Shown piece after piece: positions 1 to 6,079 of a DNA stretch of 8,751 nt (its first letter is position 1; every line of letters starts with the position of its first letter). A model generated the notes under the pieces. That model had not been told where the DNA came from. It made no database searches and saw nothing but the letters and a program-made list of their open reading frames with translations. This DNA comes from Porphyromonadaceae bacterium (GTDB lineage: Bacteria > Bacteroidota > Bacteroidia > Bacteroidales > Paludibacteraceae). The stretch is taken from NCBI GenBank assembly GCA_905372135.1, contig CAJPNS010000078.1:1-8751 (forward strand), written 5' to 3'. The position numbers and the translations under genes are program-made.

Positions 1-1410
1 ACATCACTAATAACGATATTTCGTTCCGTTTATTGTGTTAAACCGACGGCAAAAGACGAGATTCCTATGAGATTCGCCTCGATGTCGGACACGAAAATAG
101 GCTCTACCGACCTTACGTACGCTGCCGAACGAACCGTACACTCGGTAGTACACGTCAAAGTGAAGCAAGAGGTGAAAAATTCGATTCAGGGATTCAGCGA
201 CCCGTTTTTCGATTTTTTCTTCGGACAGCCTCGTAATTATCAGCAGCCCGAAGCTACTACCGGAGCAGGATCGGGCGTAATAATTTCGACCGACGGATAT
301 ATCGTCACAAACAACCACGTCATAGACAATGCGGCAGAGATAGAGGTAACTCTCAACGATAAACGTACTTTCAAAGCCAAAGTAATAGGCGCCGACCCTT
401 CGACCGACGTGGCTCTGATAAAGATAGAGGCTACCGACCTGCAACCCATAGCCATAGGCAACTCCGACAACCTCAAAGTAGGCGAATGGGTACTTGCTAT
501 CGGCAATCCGTTCAATCTTACCTCGACGGTAACGGCAGGGATAATATCGGCAAAAGCAAGAGAGATGTCTGATGTGATTACTTCCGAACGCAAGATAGAA
601 AGCTTCATACAGACCGATGCTGCCATAAATCCGGGAAATAGCGGCGGAGCACTCGTCAATACTGCCGGAGAACTCGTTGGAATAAACACCGCTATCGCTT
701 CGCAAACAGGCTCTTACATAGGATACGGATTTGCAATACCTACCACTATAGTAAGTAAAGTGGTCAGAGACCTCAAAGATTATGGCATAGTGCAACGCGC
801 CGTACTCGGAGTGAAGATAGCCAATATCAACGATAAACTGGCAAAAGACAAAAACCTGAAAACCATGGATGGTGCTTATGTAGACGATGTTGTCAGCAAC
901 TCGTCGGCAAAAGACGCAGGAATAAAGCAGGGCGATATAATAGTGGCTATCAATGACGTAAGGATAAAGTCGGTAGCCGAACTTCAGGAGCAGGTAGCGG
1001 CATATCGTCCGGGCGATAATATAAATGTAACCGTAAATCGCAGCAATAAAGAGATAACTCTACGCGTTACACTGAAAAACAGCAGTAAAAACACCAACAT
1101 AGTGAAAGCTGTGGATATGGATAGGCTCGGAGCTACGCTCGAACCGCTATCGATACAGACAAAACAGCGTCTCAACTACAACGGAGGTTTACTTGTCGAC
1201 GAAGTACAACGAGGCGGATTATTCGCAAAAGCGGGTATCTATAAAGGATTTATCATATTGAAGATAAACAACAAAACCGTATCGTCGGTAAAAGAGGTAA
1301 AAGAGATATACACCGAGGCTCTGAATAGCGAAGCTACCGATAAGGTACTGCTTGTAACAGGTATCAATAGAGCCGGCGTAATAAAACACTACGTAGTAGA
1401 CCTCAATTAA
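1..1410 (+). CDS. htrA: HtrA/DegP-family periplasmic serine protease, 5' end missing
   Basis: This is a trypsin-like envelope protease/chaperone that degrades or refolds damaged periplasmic proteins. The frame is open to base 1 with no stop before the ATG at 67, and family members carry an N-terminal signal or anchor segment that is absent here. The true start is therefore probably left of the window, and the ATG at 67 is probably internal. Counting from that Met, the catalytic triad is His84 (TNNHVID), Asp114 (STDVALIKI) and Ser192 (NPGNSGGAL). The protease domain covers about residues 15-225. PDZ1 (about 235-335) contains the DAGIKQGDIIVAIND stretch, and PDZ2 (about 350-447) contains AGIYKGFIILKINN. 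A Phe/Asp-rich loop (DPFFDFFFG, 45-53) precedes the core, as in Bacteroidales homologues recalled from memory. It is followed by a hairpin terminator, so it seems to be transcribed separately from ackA. Family assignment is very secure; DegP versus DegQ subtype is not determined. Confidence 0.95.
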   Translation, partial: TSLITIFRSVYCVKPTAKDEIPMRFASMSDTKIGSTDLTYAAERTVHSVVHVKVKQEVKNSIQGFSDPFFDFFFGQPRNYQQPEATTGAGSGVIISTDGYIVTNNHVIDNAAEIEVTLNDKRTFKAKVIGADPSTDVALIKIEATDLQPIAIGNSDNLKVGEWVLAIGNPFNLTSTVTAGIISAKAREMSDVITSERKIESFIQTDAAINPGNSGGALVNTAGELVGINTAIASQTGSYIGYGFAIPTTIVSKVVRDLKDYGIVQRAVLGVKIANINDKLAKDKNLKTMDGAYVDDVVSNSSAKDAGIKQGDIIVAINDVRIKSVAELQEQVAAYRPGDNINVTVNRSNKEITLRVTLKNSSKNTNIVKAVDMDRLGATLEPLSIQTKQRLNYNGGLLVDEVQRGGLFAKAGIYKGFIILKINNKTVSSVKEVKEIYTEALNSEATDKVLLVTGINRAGVIKHYVVDLN

Positions 1411-1470
1411 AAGAGAAATAAAAATAAAACTTTTTCATAAATATAATACTAAATTAATTTGTTTTGGAAG

Positions 1471-1500
1471 AAGGGGCTGTCTATCGTGGGGCAGCCTTTT
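1471..1500 (+). terminator. Intrinsic terminator after htrA
   Basis: AAGGGGCTG (1471-1479) pairs with CAGCCTTTT (1492-1500) over 9 bp, including two G-U pairs, with a 12-nt loop. The T-run is part of the 3' arm and little T follows. It lies about 60 nt after the htrA stop. Confidence 0.7.
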
Positions 1501-1556
1501 CTGATTGATAGCTATACGGATATAACGTATCGTAGTCGTCTCAAACATAATACCTA

Positions 1557-1586
1557 TTTGTATTCGCCAAAATATTTGTAATTTTG
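1557..1586 (+). promoter_or_regulatory. Bacteroidota-type promoter of ackA
   Basis: TTTG at 1557-1560 (-33) and TAATTTTG at 1579-1586 (-7, matching TAnnTTTG exactly) are 18 bp apart, close to the usual 19-21. Transcription would start near 1592, giving a leader of about 50 nt. The sequence before the ATG (AAATAAATAAAAAAGTAAATGCA) is A-rich with no Shine-Dalgarno motif. The upstream part of this intergenic gap (1501-1556) shows no other feature. Confidence 0.7.
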
Positions 1587-1645
1587 CAAAGTTATTTCTA
1601 TTGATGTAATATATTGAAGTTTAAATAAATAAAAAAGTAAATGCA

Positions 1646-2848
1646 ATGAAAGTTTTAGTTTTGAACTGTGGAAGTTCGTCTATCAAGTACAAACTGTACG
1701 ATATGAACGGACAAAAAGAGCTCGCCTCGGGCGGAATAGAAAAAATCGGTTTGCCCGACTCGTTCCTCAAATTTACCCTTAGCGATGGCAGCAAGCAGGT
1801 CATCACACAAGAGATAAAAGAACATACCGCAGGTATAGAGCTAATACTAAAAACATTGACCGACGCCAAGTATGGAGCCATAAAATCGCTCGACCAGATA
1901 GATGCCGTCGGACACAGGGTGGTTCACGGAGGCGACAAATTCTGTTCGTCAGTTGTCATCAACCAAGAGGTGATAAACAAGATAGAGGAGTGCGTAGACC
2001 TCGCTCCGCTGCACAATCCTGCCAACCTGAAAGGTATATATGCCATACAAAAGATATTGCCCAAAGTGCCTCAGGTGGCTGTATTCGATACGTCGTTCCA
2101 CCAGACTATGCCGCCGTATGCATATATATATGCACTTCCGCACGATTACTACGAAAAATACGGTGTCCGTCGCTATGGCTTCCACGGTACGTCGCATCGC
2201 TATGTGGCAAAACGCGGTTGCGAATTTCTGGGTCTCGACCTCGAAAACTCGCGTATTATCACCGCACACATCGGCAACGGCGGCTCCATCACCGCTATCA
2301 AAAACGGCAAGTCTATCGATACGTCGATGGGTATGACGCCTGTCGAAGGGCTTATGATGGGCTCTCGAAGCGGTAGTGTCGACCCGGGTGTGCTCACCTA
2401 TCTGATGGAGAAAGAGAACCTCAGCACACGGCAGATAAACGATATTATCAACAAAAAGAGCGGACTTGTGGGCGTCTCTGGCGTATCGTCCGATATGCGC
2501 GATATAGAGAACGCCATAGAGCAGGGCAACGAACGTGCCCGACTCGCTATGGATATGTATTTCTACTACATACTGAAATATGTTAGCGGTTATATTGCCG
2601 TACTCGGCGGTGTAGATGCCATAATATTTACCGGCGGTGTGGGCGAAAATCAGCCTATTATGCGTAAATACGTCTGCGACAGCCTTGCTTTCTTGGGTGT
2701 GGATTTCAACAATGAGCTTAACGACCGTATAAAAGGGCGTGAGACGGAGCTGACTTTCCCGAACTCCAAAGTACGCGTTGCAGTCATTCCTACGAACGAA
2801 GAGCTGGCAATCGCTATCGATACCGAAGAATTGGTCGAAGGTAAGTGA
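1646..2848 (+). CDS. ackA: Acetate kinase
   Basis: AckA interconverts acetyl phosphate plus ADP and acetate plus ATP in the cytoplasm, the ATP-yielding step of acetate fermentation, normally paired with phosphotransacetylase (Pta). The protein is 400 aa, the usual full length. It belongs to the ASKHA (acetate and sugar kinase/Hsc70/actin) fold. Visible motifs are the N-terminal signature VLNCGSSSIKYKLY with Asn7, AVGHRVVHGG with Arg91, VFDTSFHQTMP with catalytic Asp148, YGFHGTSH with His180, HIGNGGS (208-214), MGSRSGSVDPG with Arg241, the adenosine loop FTGGVGEN (328-335), and PTNEEL (382-387) carrying the metal-binding acidic residue. All key positions are intact. No pta is present in the window on either side, although the two are often adjacent in Bacteroidales, so this copy seems monocistronic with its own promoter. 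Confidence 0.98.
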   Translation: MKVLVLNCGSSSIKYKLYDMNGQKELASGGIEKIGLPDSFLKFTLSDGSKQVITQEIKEHTAGIELILKTLTDAKYGAIKSLDQIDAVGHRVVHGGDKFCSSVVINQEVINKIEECVDLAPLHNPANLKGIYAIQKILPKVPQVAVFDTSFHQTMPPYAYIYALPHDYYEKYGVRRYGFHGTSHRYVAKRGCEFLGLDLENSRIITAHIGNGGSITAIKNGKSIDTSMGMTPVEGLMMGSRSGSVDPGVLTYLMEKENLSTRQINDIINKKSGLVGVSGVSSDMRDIENAIEQGNERARLAMDMYFYYILKYVSGYIAVLGGVDAIIFTGGVGENQPIMRKYVCDSLAFLGVDFNNELNDRIKGRETELTFPNSKVRVAVIPTNEELAIAIDTEELVEGK

Positions 2849-2938
2849 TTTTTATTGGTTTAGAGCCTTTTTTCAGCCAAAAGAAAATAATATTGTACTA
2901 TAAATAAACAATTCATTTAGAATATATTTCATTGTAAA

Positions 2939-4477
2939 ATGAACAATAAACCCGATTTCAAAGAAGTATTCCCCGCCGACTTCATATCGGAGGGGGTAGA
3001 CCAGACACGCGGTTGGTTTTTTACGCTCCACGCCATAAGCACGATGATAAAAGGCAGCGTGGCGTTCAAGAACGTTATTTCCAACGGTCTGGTGCTCGAT
3101 AAAAACGGCAATAAGATGTCGAAACGTCTCGGCAATGCCGTCGACCCTTTCTCTACGATAGAGACCTTCGGTTCCGACCCGCTACGCTGGTATATGATGA
3201 CCAATTCGTCGCCTTGGGACAACCTGAAATTCGATGTCGAAGGTGTCGAAGAGGTTCGCCGTAAGTTTTTCGGTACGCTGTACAACACCTATTCGTTTTT
3301 TGCTCTCTACGCAAATGTAGACGGATTCACGCCCACCGAAAAGGAGATACCGCTCTCGGAGCGTCCCGAGATAGACCGTTGGATAGTGTCGTTGCTCAAC
3401 TCTTTGGTAAAGGAAGTCGCCGAACACTACGAACACTACGAGCCGACTCGTGCGGGGCGTGCCATTCAGGACTTCGTCAACGACAATCTGTCGAACTGGT
3501 ATGTGCGTCTCAACCGCAAACGGTTCTGGGGCGGTGAGTACGACAGCGACAAGATAGCCGCTTATCAGACACTTTATACCTGTCTGCTGACGGTGGCTAA
3601 GCTTATGGCTCCGATAGCCCCGTTCTATGCAGAGCGTCTCTGGCTCGACCTCAACGGTTCGCAGAAAAAAGGCGAGTCCGTACATTTGCAAGACTTCCCA
3701 CGAGCCGACGAAGGTCTGATAGACCGAAACCTCGAAGCCTGTATGCAGTACGCTCAGCAGATATCGTCGATGATACTTGCACTGCGTCGTAAGGCAGACA
3801 AAAAGGTAAGGCAGCCGCTGCTCAAAGCCGTTGTGCCTACGAACGATGCGGAGACCTTCGAGCAGATAAAGTACGTAGCAGAGCTCATAAAGACGGAGGT
3901 AAACATCAAAAACCTCGAAGTGCTATCGCCCGATACGGAGATGGACAATATCGTCAAGAAGATAAAACCCAACTTCAAGACGCTCGGCAAGCGTTACGGC
4001 AAGCTGATGAAAGAGATAGCCGCCGCTTTCGCCGCCTTCGGCAATAGAGAGATAAACGAGATAGAGAAGAGCGGACGATACACCTTCTCGCTGCCGAGCG
4101 GAGAGAAGGTAGACCTCCTCGAGGCTGACGTAGAAATCACCACCGAAGATATGCCGGGCTGGCTTATGGCAAGCGAGGGCAAACTTACGGTGGCACTCGA
4201 TATTACCGTTACGCCCGAGCTGGAGCGCGAAGGTATTGCACGCGAGCTGGTAAACCGTATACAGAATATCAGGAAGGCTAACAATTACGAGATAACCGAC
4301 AAAATATCGATACGCATAGAGCGTAACGAAAATATAGCTTCGGCAGTCGGAGAGTTTGCCTCGTACATCTCTACGCAGGTATTGGCAAGCAGCCTCGAGG
4401 TGGTCGACAGGCTCGACAAAGCCGAAGAGCTCGACTTCGACGACTACGTAGTAAGAGTTTCGATAGAAAAAATCTGA
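2939..4477 (+). pseudogene. ileS: C-terminal part of isoleucyl-tRNA synthetase (orphan fragment or split subunit)
   Basis: The 512-aa product matches only the C-terminal half of bacterial IleRS; Bacteroidota full-length enzymes are about 1,100-1,150 aa. It begins within the second half of the Rossmann fold (EGVDQTRGWFFTLHA, 18-32) and contains the KMSKR loop (59-63), SPWDNLKFD (91-99), the anticodon-binding helical domain with NLSNWYVRLNRKRFWGG (183-199) and LMAPIAPFYAERLW (222-235). The family C-terminal extension runs to the natural end (FDDYVVRVSIEKI). The HIGH motif, the CP1 editing domain and the N-terminal half of the active site are absent. An in-frame TAG at 2918-2920 closes the upstream frame, and no IleRS-like sequence is apparent in 2849-2938. 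Similarity starts almost exactly at the first ATG. The frame has no internal stop or frameshift over 1.5 kb, so it is either a recent truncation, an assembly join, or a retained split or accessory protein. It cannot charge tRNA alone. No convincing promoter was found; readthrough from ackA, 90 nt away, is possible. Confidence 0.85.
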
Positions 4478-4507
4478 AACGCTAATCCTTCGGGAATCGA
4501 TATTTAT

Positions 4508-4523
4508 TGATTACGTGTAATCA
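4508..4523. repeat. Short perfect inverted repeat after the ileS fragment
   Basis: TGATTAC and GTAATCA are separated by GT. It lies about 30 bp after the stop. It is low in GC and without a T-run, so its role is unknown. Confidence 0.4.
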
Positions 4524-4573
4524 TTGAAACGTTTAATTGTTTAAAAAAGTATTTAGGTATTGTTTTTTTGAAT

Positions 4574-4599
4574 AAAGGCGAAACGTACGTTTCGCCTTT
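4574..4599 (+). terminator. Strong terminator after the ileS fragment
   Basis: A perfect 26-nt palindrome with half-site AAAGGCGAAACGT is followed by T, GC and TTT, and its 3' arm ends in CTTTT. It is about 97 nt past the ileS stop. A T-run lies on the left side (4562-4568) but is in the wrong orientation for efficient minus-strand termination, so it mainly serves the plus strand. It could also hinder transcription arriving from the convergent minus-strand gene. Confidence 0.8.
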
Positions 4600-4610
4600 T
4601 GCATTTCCCC

Positions 4611-4638
4611 GTAGAGACGCAATTAATAGCGTATCTAC
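4611..4638. repeat. Imperfect inverted repeat (GTAGAGACGC type)
   Basis: GTAGAGACGC (4611-4620) and GCGTATCTAC (4629-4638) form arms matching at 9 of 10 positions around AATTAATA. From memory this resembles a dispersed intergenic palindrome seen in Bacteroidota genomes. Flanking CCTAATACCC-like words recur at 4639-4650 and 4690-4720. Confidence 0.5.
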
Positions 4639-4660
4639 CACCTAATACCCCGCCACGTAC

Positions 4661-4680
4661 AGACAATTCATGAATTGTCT
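4661..4680. repeat. Perfect 20-bp palindrome
   Basis: AGACAATTCA is followed directly by its reverse complement TGAATTGTCT. It lies about 45 bp beyond the stop of the minus-strand gene. It may be a transcript-end hairpin or an intergenic repeat; no T-run is present on the minus strand. Confidence 0.5.
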
Positions 4681-4723
4681 CAACAGGGCAATACCTACCC
4701 CCCAGTACCTAAAACCTATAATC

Positions 4724-5473
4724 CTACATTCCTTCAATTCCTTCATTTTTCATTTCTTTGGGCTTTGCTTCCTTTTTCGAGCGGTTTTTGACTGCCGCAT
4801 TGATGCTCGTGATGATTTTCGAACAGTCGTCGGCAAATGGTTTGTACTGTTCGGGCGAGGCGACGCACATTGCGTCGAGGTAGGTCAGTAGTTTGCCGTT
4901 GATGAGGGCAACGAGCGGTTTGCGGAGCGATGTGGCATTTGCCGATGCTGCCTGCACGTTTTGCGTGTGCTCGTAATCGGCTCTGACTTCGGCAAATTTT
5001 GCTTGGGCGTCGCGAACCGTATCGATTGCCTGCTGCACGCCGGGCATCTTGGCGATACCCGCCTCAAGCGATTTTACCGAGAGGTCTTTGAGCAGCGAAC
5101 TGATGAGGTTCGACTCTTCCGAATAGCTTGCCTGAGTCATTTTAATACCATATTTATTGAATATGGCTGCCAGTTTCTCGCCGTGAACACGTATGTCGTC
5201 GACGGGAATCACCTCGTATGCCGATGCAAGTTTGCCGAGCACTCTCAGTGCGTTGTCGCGTACGAGGTCGAGCTCTTCGAGCTTCGACAAAACGTTGTCG
5301 CGGCGGGTTGCTTCGGTAATTTTATCGCCCAGCGTGGCAATTTCGTCCATCGTCGCAACGAGGAATTTGTCTTCGTGCAGTTTTTCGTGTTTTTTGAATA
5401 ATACTGCCAAACGTTCGGCGGCGTCGCCTACTTCTGTAATCCTTGCGGATGTCGATGATAATCTGGTCAACAT
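4724..5473 (-). CDS. DUF6261-like all-helical protein of unknown function
   Basis: The product is 249 aa with no signal peptide or membrane segment, so probably cytoplasmic. It looks almost entirely alpha-helical, rich in Ala, Leu, Lys and Glu. A likely coiled segment lies at about 60-85 (SKLEELDLVRDNALRVLGKL), a conserved-looking helix at SYSEESNLISSLLKDL (117-132), a middle helix PGVQQAIDTVRDAQAKFAEV (144-163), and a Lys-rich, probably disordered tail (229-249). Pattern and length resemble the Bacteroidota DUF6261 family (hypothetical proteins of about 230-250 aa); this comes from memory and was not searched. No catalytic motif can be seen. It is the only complete minus-strand gene here and is convergent with the ileS fragment. 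The likely promoter at 5817-5848 implies a leader of about 340 nt holding a repeat array and three tiny ORFs. The ATG at 5473 is preceded by an AT-rich stretch without Shine-Dalgarno, usual for this phylum. Confidence 0.75.
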   Translation of the reverse strand: MLTRLSSTSARITEVGDAAERLAVLFKKHEKLHEDKFLVATMDEIATLGDKITEATRRDNVLSKLEELDLVRDNALRVLGKLASAYEVIPVDDIRVHGEKLAAIFNKYGIKMTQASYSEESNLISSLLKDLSVKSLEAGIAKMPGVQQAIDTVRDAQAKFAEVRADYEHTQNVQAASANATSLRKPLVALINGKLLTYLDAMCVASPEQYKPFADDCSKIITSINAAVKNRSKKEAKPKEMKNEGIEGM

Positions 5474-5600
5474 AATGAAAATGATTTTTAATTTTACAAT
5501 ATAATATCTGTATATAATTGCCTTTCGTATATGTTTTTCGGTTCACGGTCGTGAACTAAAATTATTCGTTCCTCTCAATTCACGGTCGTGGGTTGGTCGC

Positions 5601-5642
5601 CTACAACTGTTTTCTTCGAAACCACGGTCGTGGGTTGCTCAT
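5601..5642 (-). CDS. Leader mini-ORF 3 (13 aa)
   Basis: ATG at 5642 opens MSNPRPWFRRKQL followed by TAG at 5601-5603. Its ATG overlaps the TGA of mini-ORF 2 (ATGA). The 13 residues are identical to the start of mini-ORF 2 because both lie in the duplicated unit. An AAATAAA run precedes the start. It is strongly basic and carries a Pro-Arg-Pro-Trp motif. There is no proof of translation; it may be a by-product of the repeat. Confidence 0.3.
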   Translation of the reverse strand: MSNPRPWFRRKQL

Positions 5643-5725
5643 TTTATTTTGCTTTGTGCAAAATCACGGTCGTGGGTTGCTCGCCGCAACTGTTTTCTTC
5701 GAAACCACGGTCGTGGGTTGCTCAT
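5639..5725 (-). CDS. Leader mini-ORF 2 (28 aa)
   Basis: ATG at 5725 overlaps the TGA of mini-ORF 1 (ATGA), and its own TGA overlaps the start of mini-ORF 3. The peptide starts MSNPRPWFRRKQL, continues RRATHDRDF, and ends AQSKIK, sharing its C-terminal part with mini-ORF 1. It has six Arg, using CGA, CGG, AGA and CGT codons. Its length equals two 14-codon (42-bp) repeat half-units. Translation is unproven. Confidence 0.3.
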   Translation of the reverse strand: MSNPRPWFRRKQLRRATHDRDFAQSKIK

Positions 5726-5760
5726 TTTATTTTACTTTGCGCAAAACCACGGTCGTGCAT
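5722..5760 (-). CDS. Leader mini-ORF 1 (12 aa)
   Basis: ATG at 5760 opens MHDRGFAQSKIK and ends at TGA 5722-5724, which overlaps the next ATG. It is the first ATG-started mini-ORF of the chain, beginning about 50 nt after the predicted transcription start. Its C-terminal half is shared with mini-ORF 2. Translation is unproven. Confidence 0.25.
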   Translation of the reverse strand: MHDRGFAQSKIK

Positions 5761-5816
5761 TGCTTGCCGCCGAAGCGTTTAGGAAAAATATTGTTCCCGA
5801 ATTCCCCCGACGGCTA

Positions 5817-5848
5817 CAAAGATAGTACAAATTTTTGCAGAATGCAAA
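5817..5848 (-). promoter_or_regulatory. Bacteroidota-type promoter reading into the repeat array
   Basis: On the minus strand TTTG (plus CAAA at 5845-5848) lies 20 bp before TATCTTTG (plus CAAAGATA at 5817-5824). Both boxes match the consensus exactly, at the usual spacing. Transcription would begin near 5811 and run left through all six motifs to the gene starting at 5473. No equally good minus-strand promoter was found between 5474 and 5600. Confidence 0.7.
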
Positions 5849-5866
5849 AAAAGAGTTGGTTTCTTA

Positions 5867-5901
5867 GGTATTAGGTGTTGGGTGTTGGGTGTTGGGTATT
5901 G
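5867..5901. repeat. Heptamer tandem repeat GGTGTTG (left arm)
   Basis: Five 7-bp units: GGTATTA, three GGTGTTG, then GGTATTG. The sequence is roughly the reverse complement of the CCCAATACCTAA-type sequence at 5951-5993, so the two form loose arms around the hairpin at 5911-5945. Confidence 0.75.
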
Positions 5902-5910
5902 GGGCAACGT

Positions 5911-5945
5911 ATGTAAAAGGGCAATCACAAGGATTGCCTCTACAT
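5911..5945. repeat. Imperfect hairpin element between the heptamer arms
   Basis: GGCAATC (5920-5926) pairs with GATTGCC (5932-5938), and outside this ATGTA (5911-5915) pairs with TACAT (5941-5945). From memory the GGGCAATC...GATTGCC core resembles palindromes scattered through Bacteroidota intergenic regions. No T-run follows, so a terminator is unlikely. Confidence 0.6.
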
Positions 5946-5950
5946 TTTAT

Positions 5951-6021
5951 AACCCCTAAGACCCAATACCTAAAAACCCAACACCTAAATTCCTAATTCG
6001 TAATTCGTAATTCGTAATTAA
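5951..6021. repeat. Right arm: CCTAAnACCC words then TAATTCG heptamers
   Basis: Degenerate words (CCCAATACCTAA, CCCAACACCTAA) are inverted relative to the left arm. Next come three exact TAATTCG units (5994-6014) and a variant TAATTAA (6015-6021). The heptamers run directly into the prfC promoter and supply its -33 region. Confidence 0.75.
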
Positions 6022-6033
6022 TTATTACCTTTG
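6004..6033 (+). promoter_or_regulatory. Likely promoter of prfC
   Basis: TACCTTTG at 6026-6033 matches the -7 box TAnnTTTG. The best -33 candidate is TTCG at 6004-6007, 18 bp upstream and one base off TTTG, inside a TAATTCG heptamer. The predicted leader is about 40 nt, AT-rich and without Shine-Dalgarno. Confidence 0.6.
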
Positions 6034-6079
6034 CCCACCCGTTTGAAAATTTATCTTTTATAAATATAAAAAACAGAGA

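Larger units (their letters stand above)
5544..5757 (-). repeat. Array of six CACGGTCGTG motifs at about 42-bp spacing
   Basis: The 10-mer CACGGTCGTG (minus strand CACGACCGTG) occurs at 5544, 5581, 5623, 5665, 5706 and 5748, with steps of 37, 42, 42, 41 and 42 bp, about four helical turns. Each is a short inverted repeat (CACG-GT-CGTG). The copy at 5544 extends to a perfect GTTCACG-GT-CGTGAAC, and the middle copies extend imperfectly (AAACCACG...CGTGGGTT). A larger tandem duplication is superimposed: 5581-5664 (84 bp) and 5665-5747 (83 bp) differ at only a few bases. The sequences between motifs alternate between two types, one with ACTGTTTTCTTCGAAA and one with CTCATTTTATTTT. It lies in the inferred leader of the minus-strand gene. 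Confidence 0.9.

Noticed and set aside
7..795. 262-codon ORF antisense to htrA
   Set aside because: It is the complement of a clearly conserved protease domain, and its low-complexity Tyr/Arg-rich sequence looks like a shadow frame.
1949..2376. ORFs on both strands inside ackA
   Set aside because: They overlap an intact, motif-complete acetate kinase and show no family features.
2862..2887. Possible terminator after ackA (TTGGTT...AGCCAA)
   Set aside because: The stem is only six weak pairs with a large loop, and the T-run is inside the loop and not after the stem.
2893..2930. Possible promoter for the ileS fragment (TATATTTC)
   Set aside because: The -7 box is one base off, no -33 box lies at 19-21 bp, and the start would fall at about the ATG.
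5539..5556. Similarity of GTTCACGGTCGTGAAC to a ParB parS site
   Set aside because: The core has an extra central GT and lacks the outer TG...CA bases of the parS palindrome; no parAB genes are visible.
5544..5757. CRISPR-like array of short repeats with about 32-bp spacers
   Set aside because: The repeat is only 10 bp, the intervening sequences are duplicated and not unique, and no cas genes are visible.
5588..5874. Plus-strand ORFs of 64 and 93 codons over the repeat array
   Set aside because: They are frames opened by the repeat itself. The duplicated unit is 84 then 83 bp, so the plus frame shifts between copies, and no plus-strand promoter precedes them.
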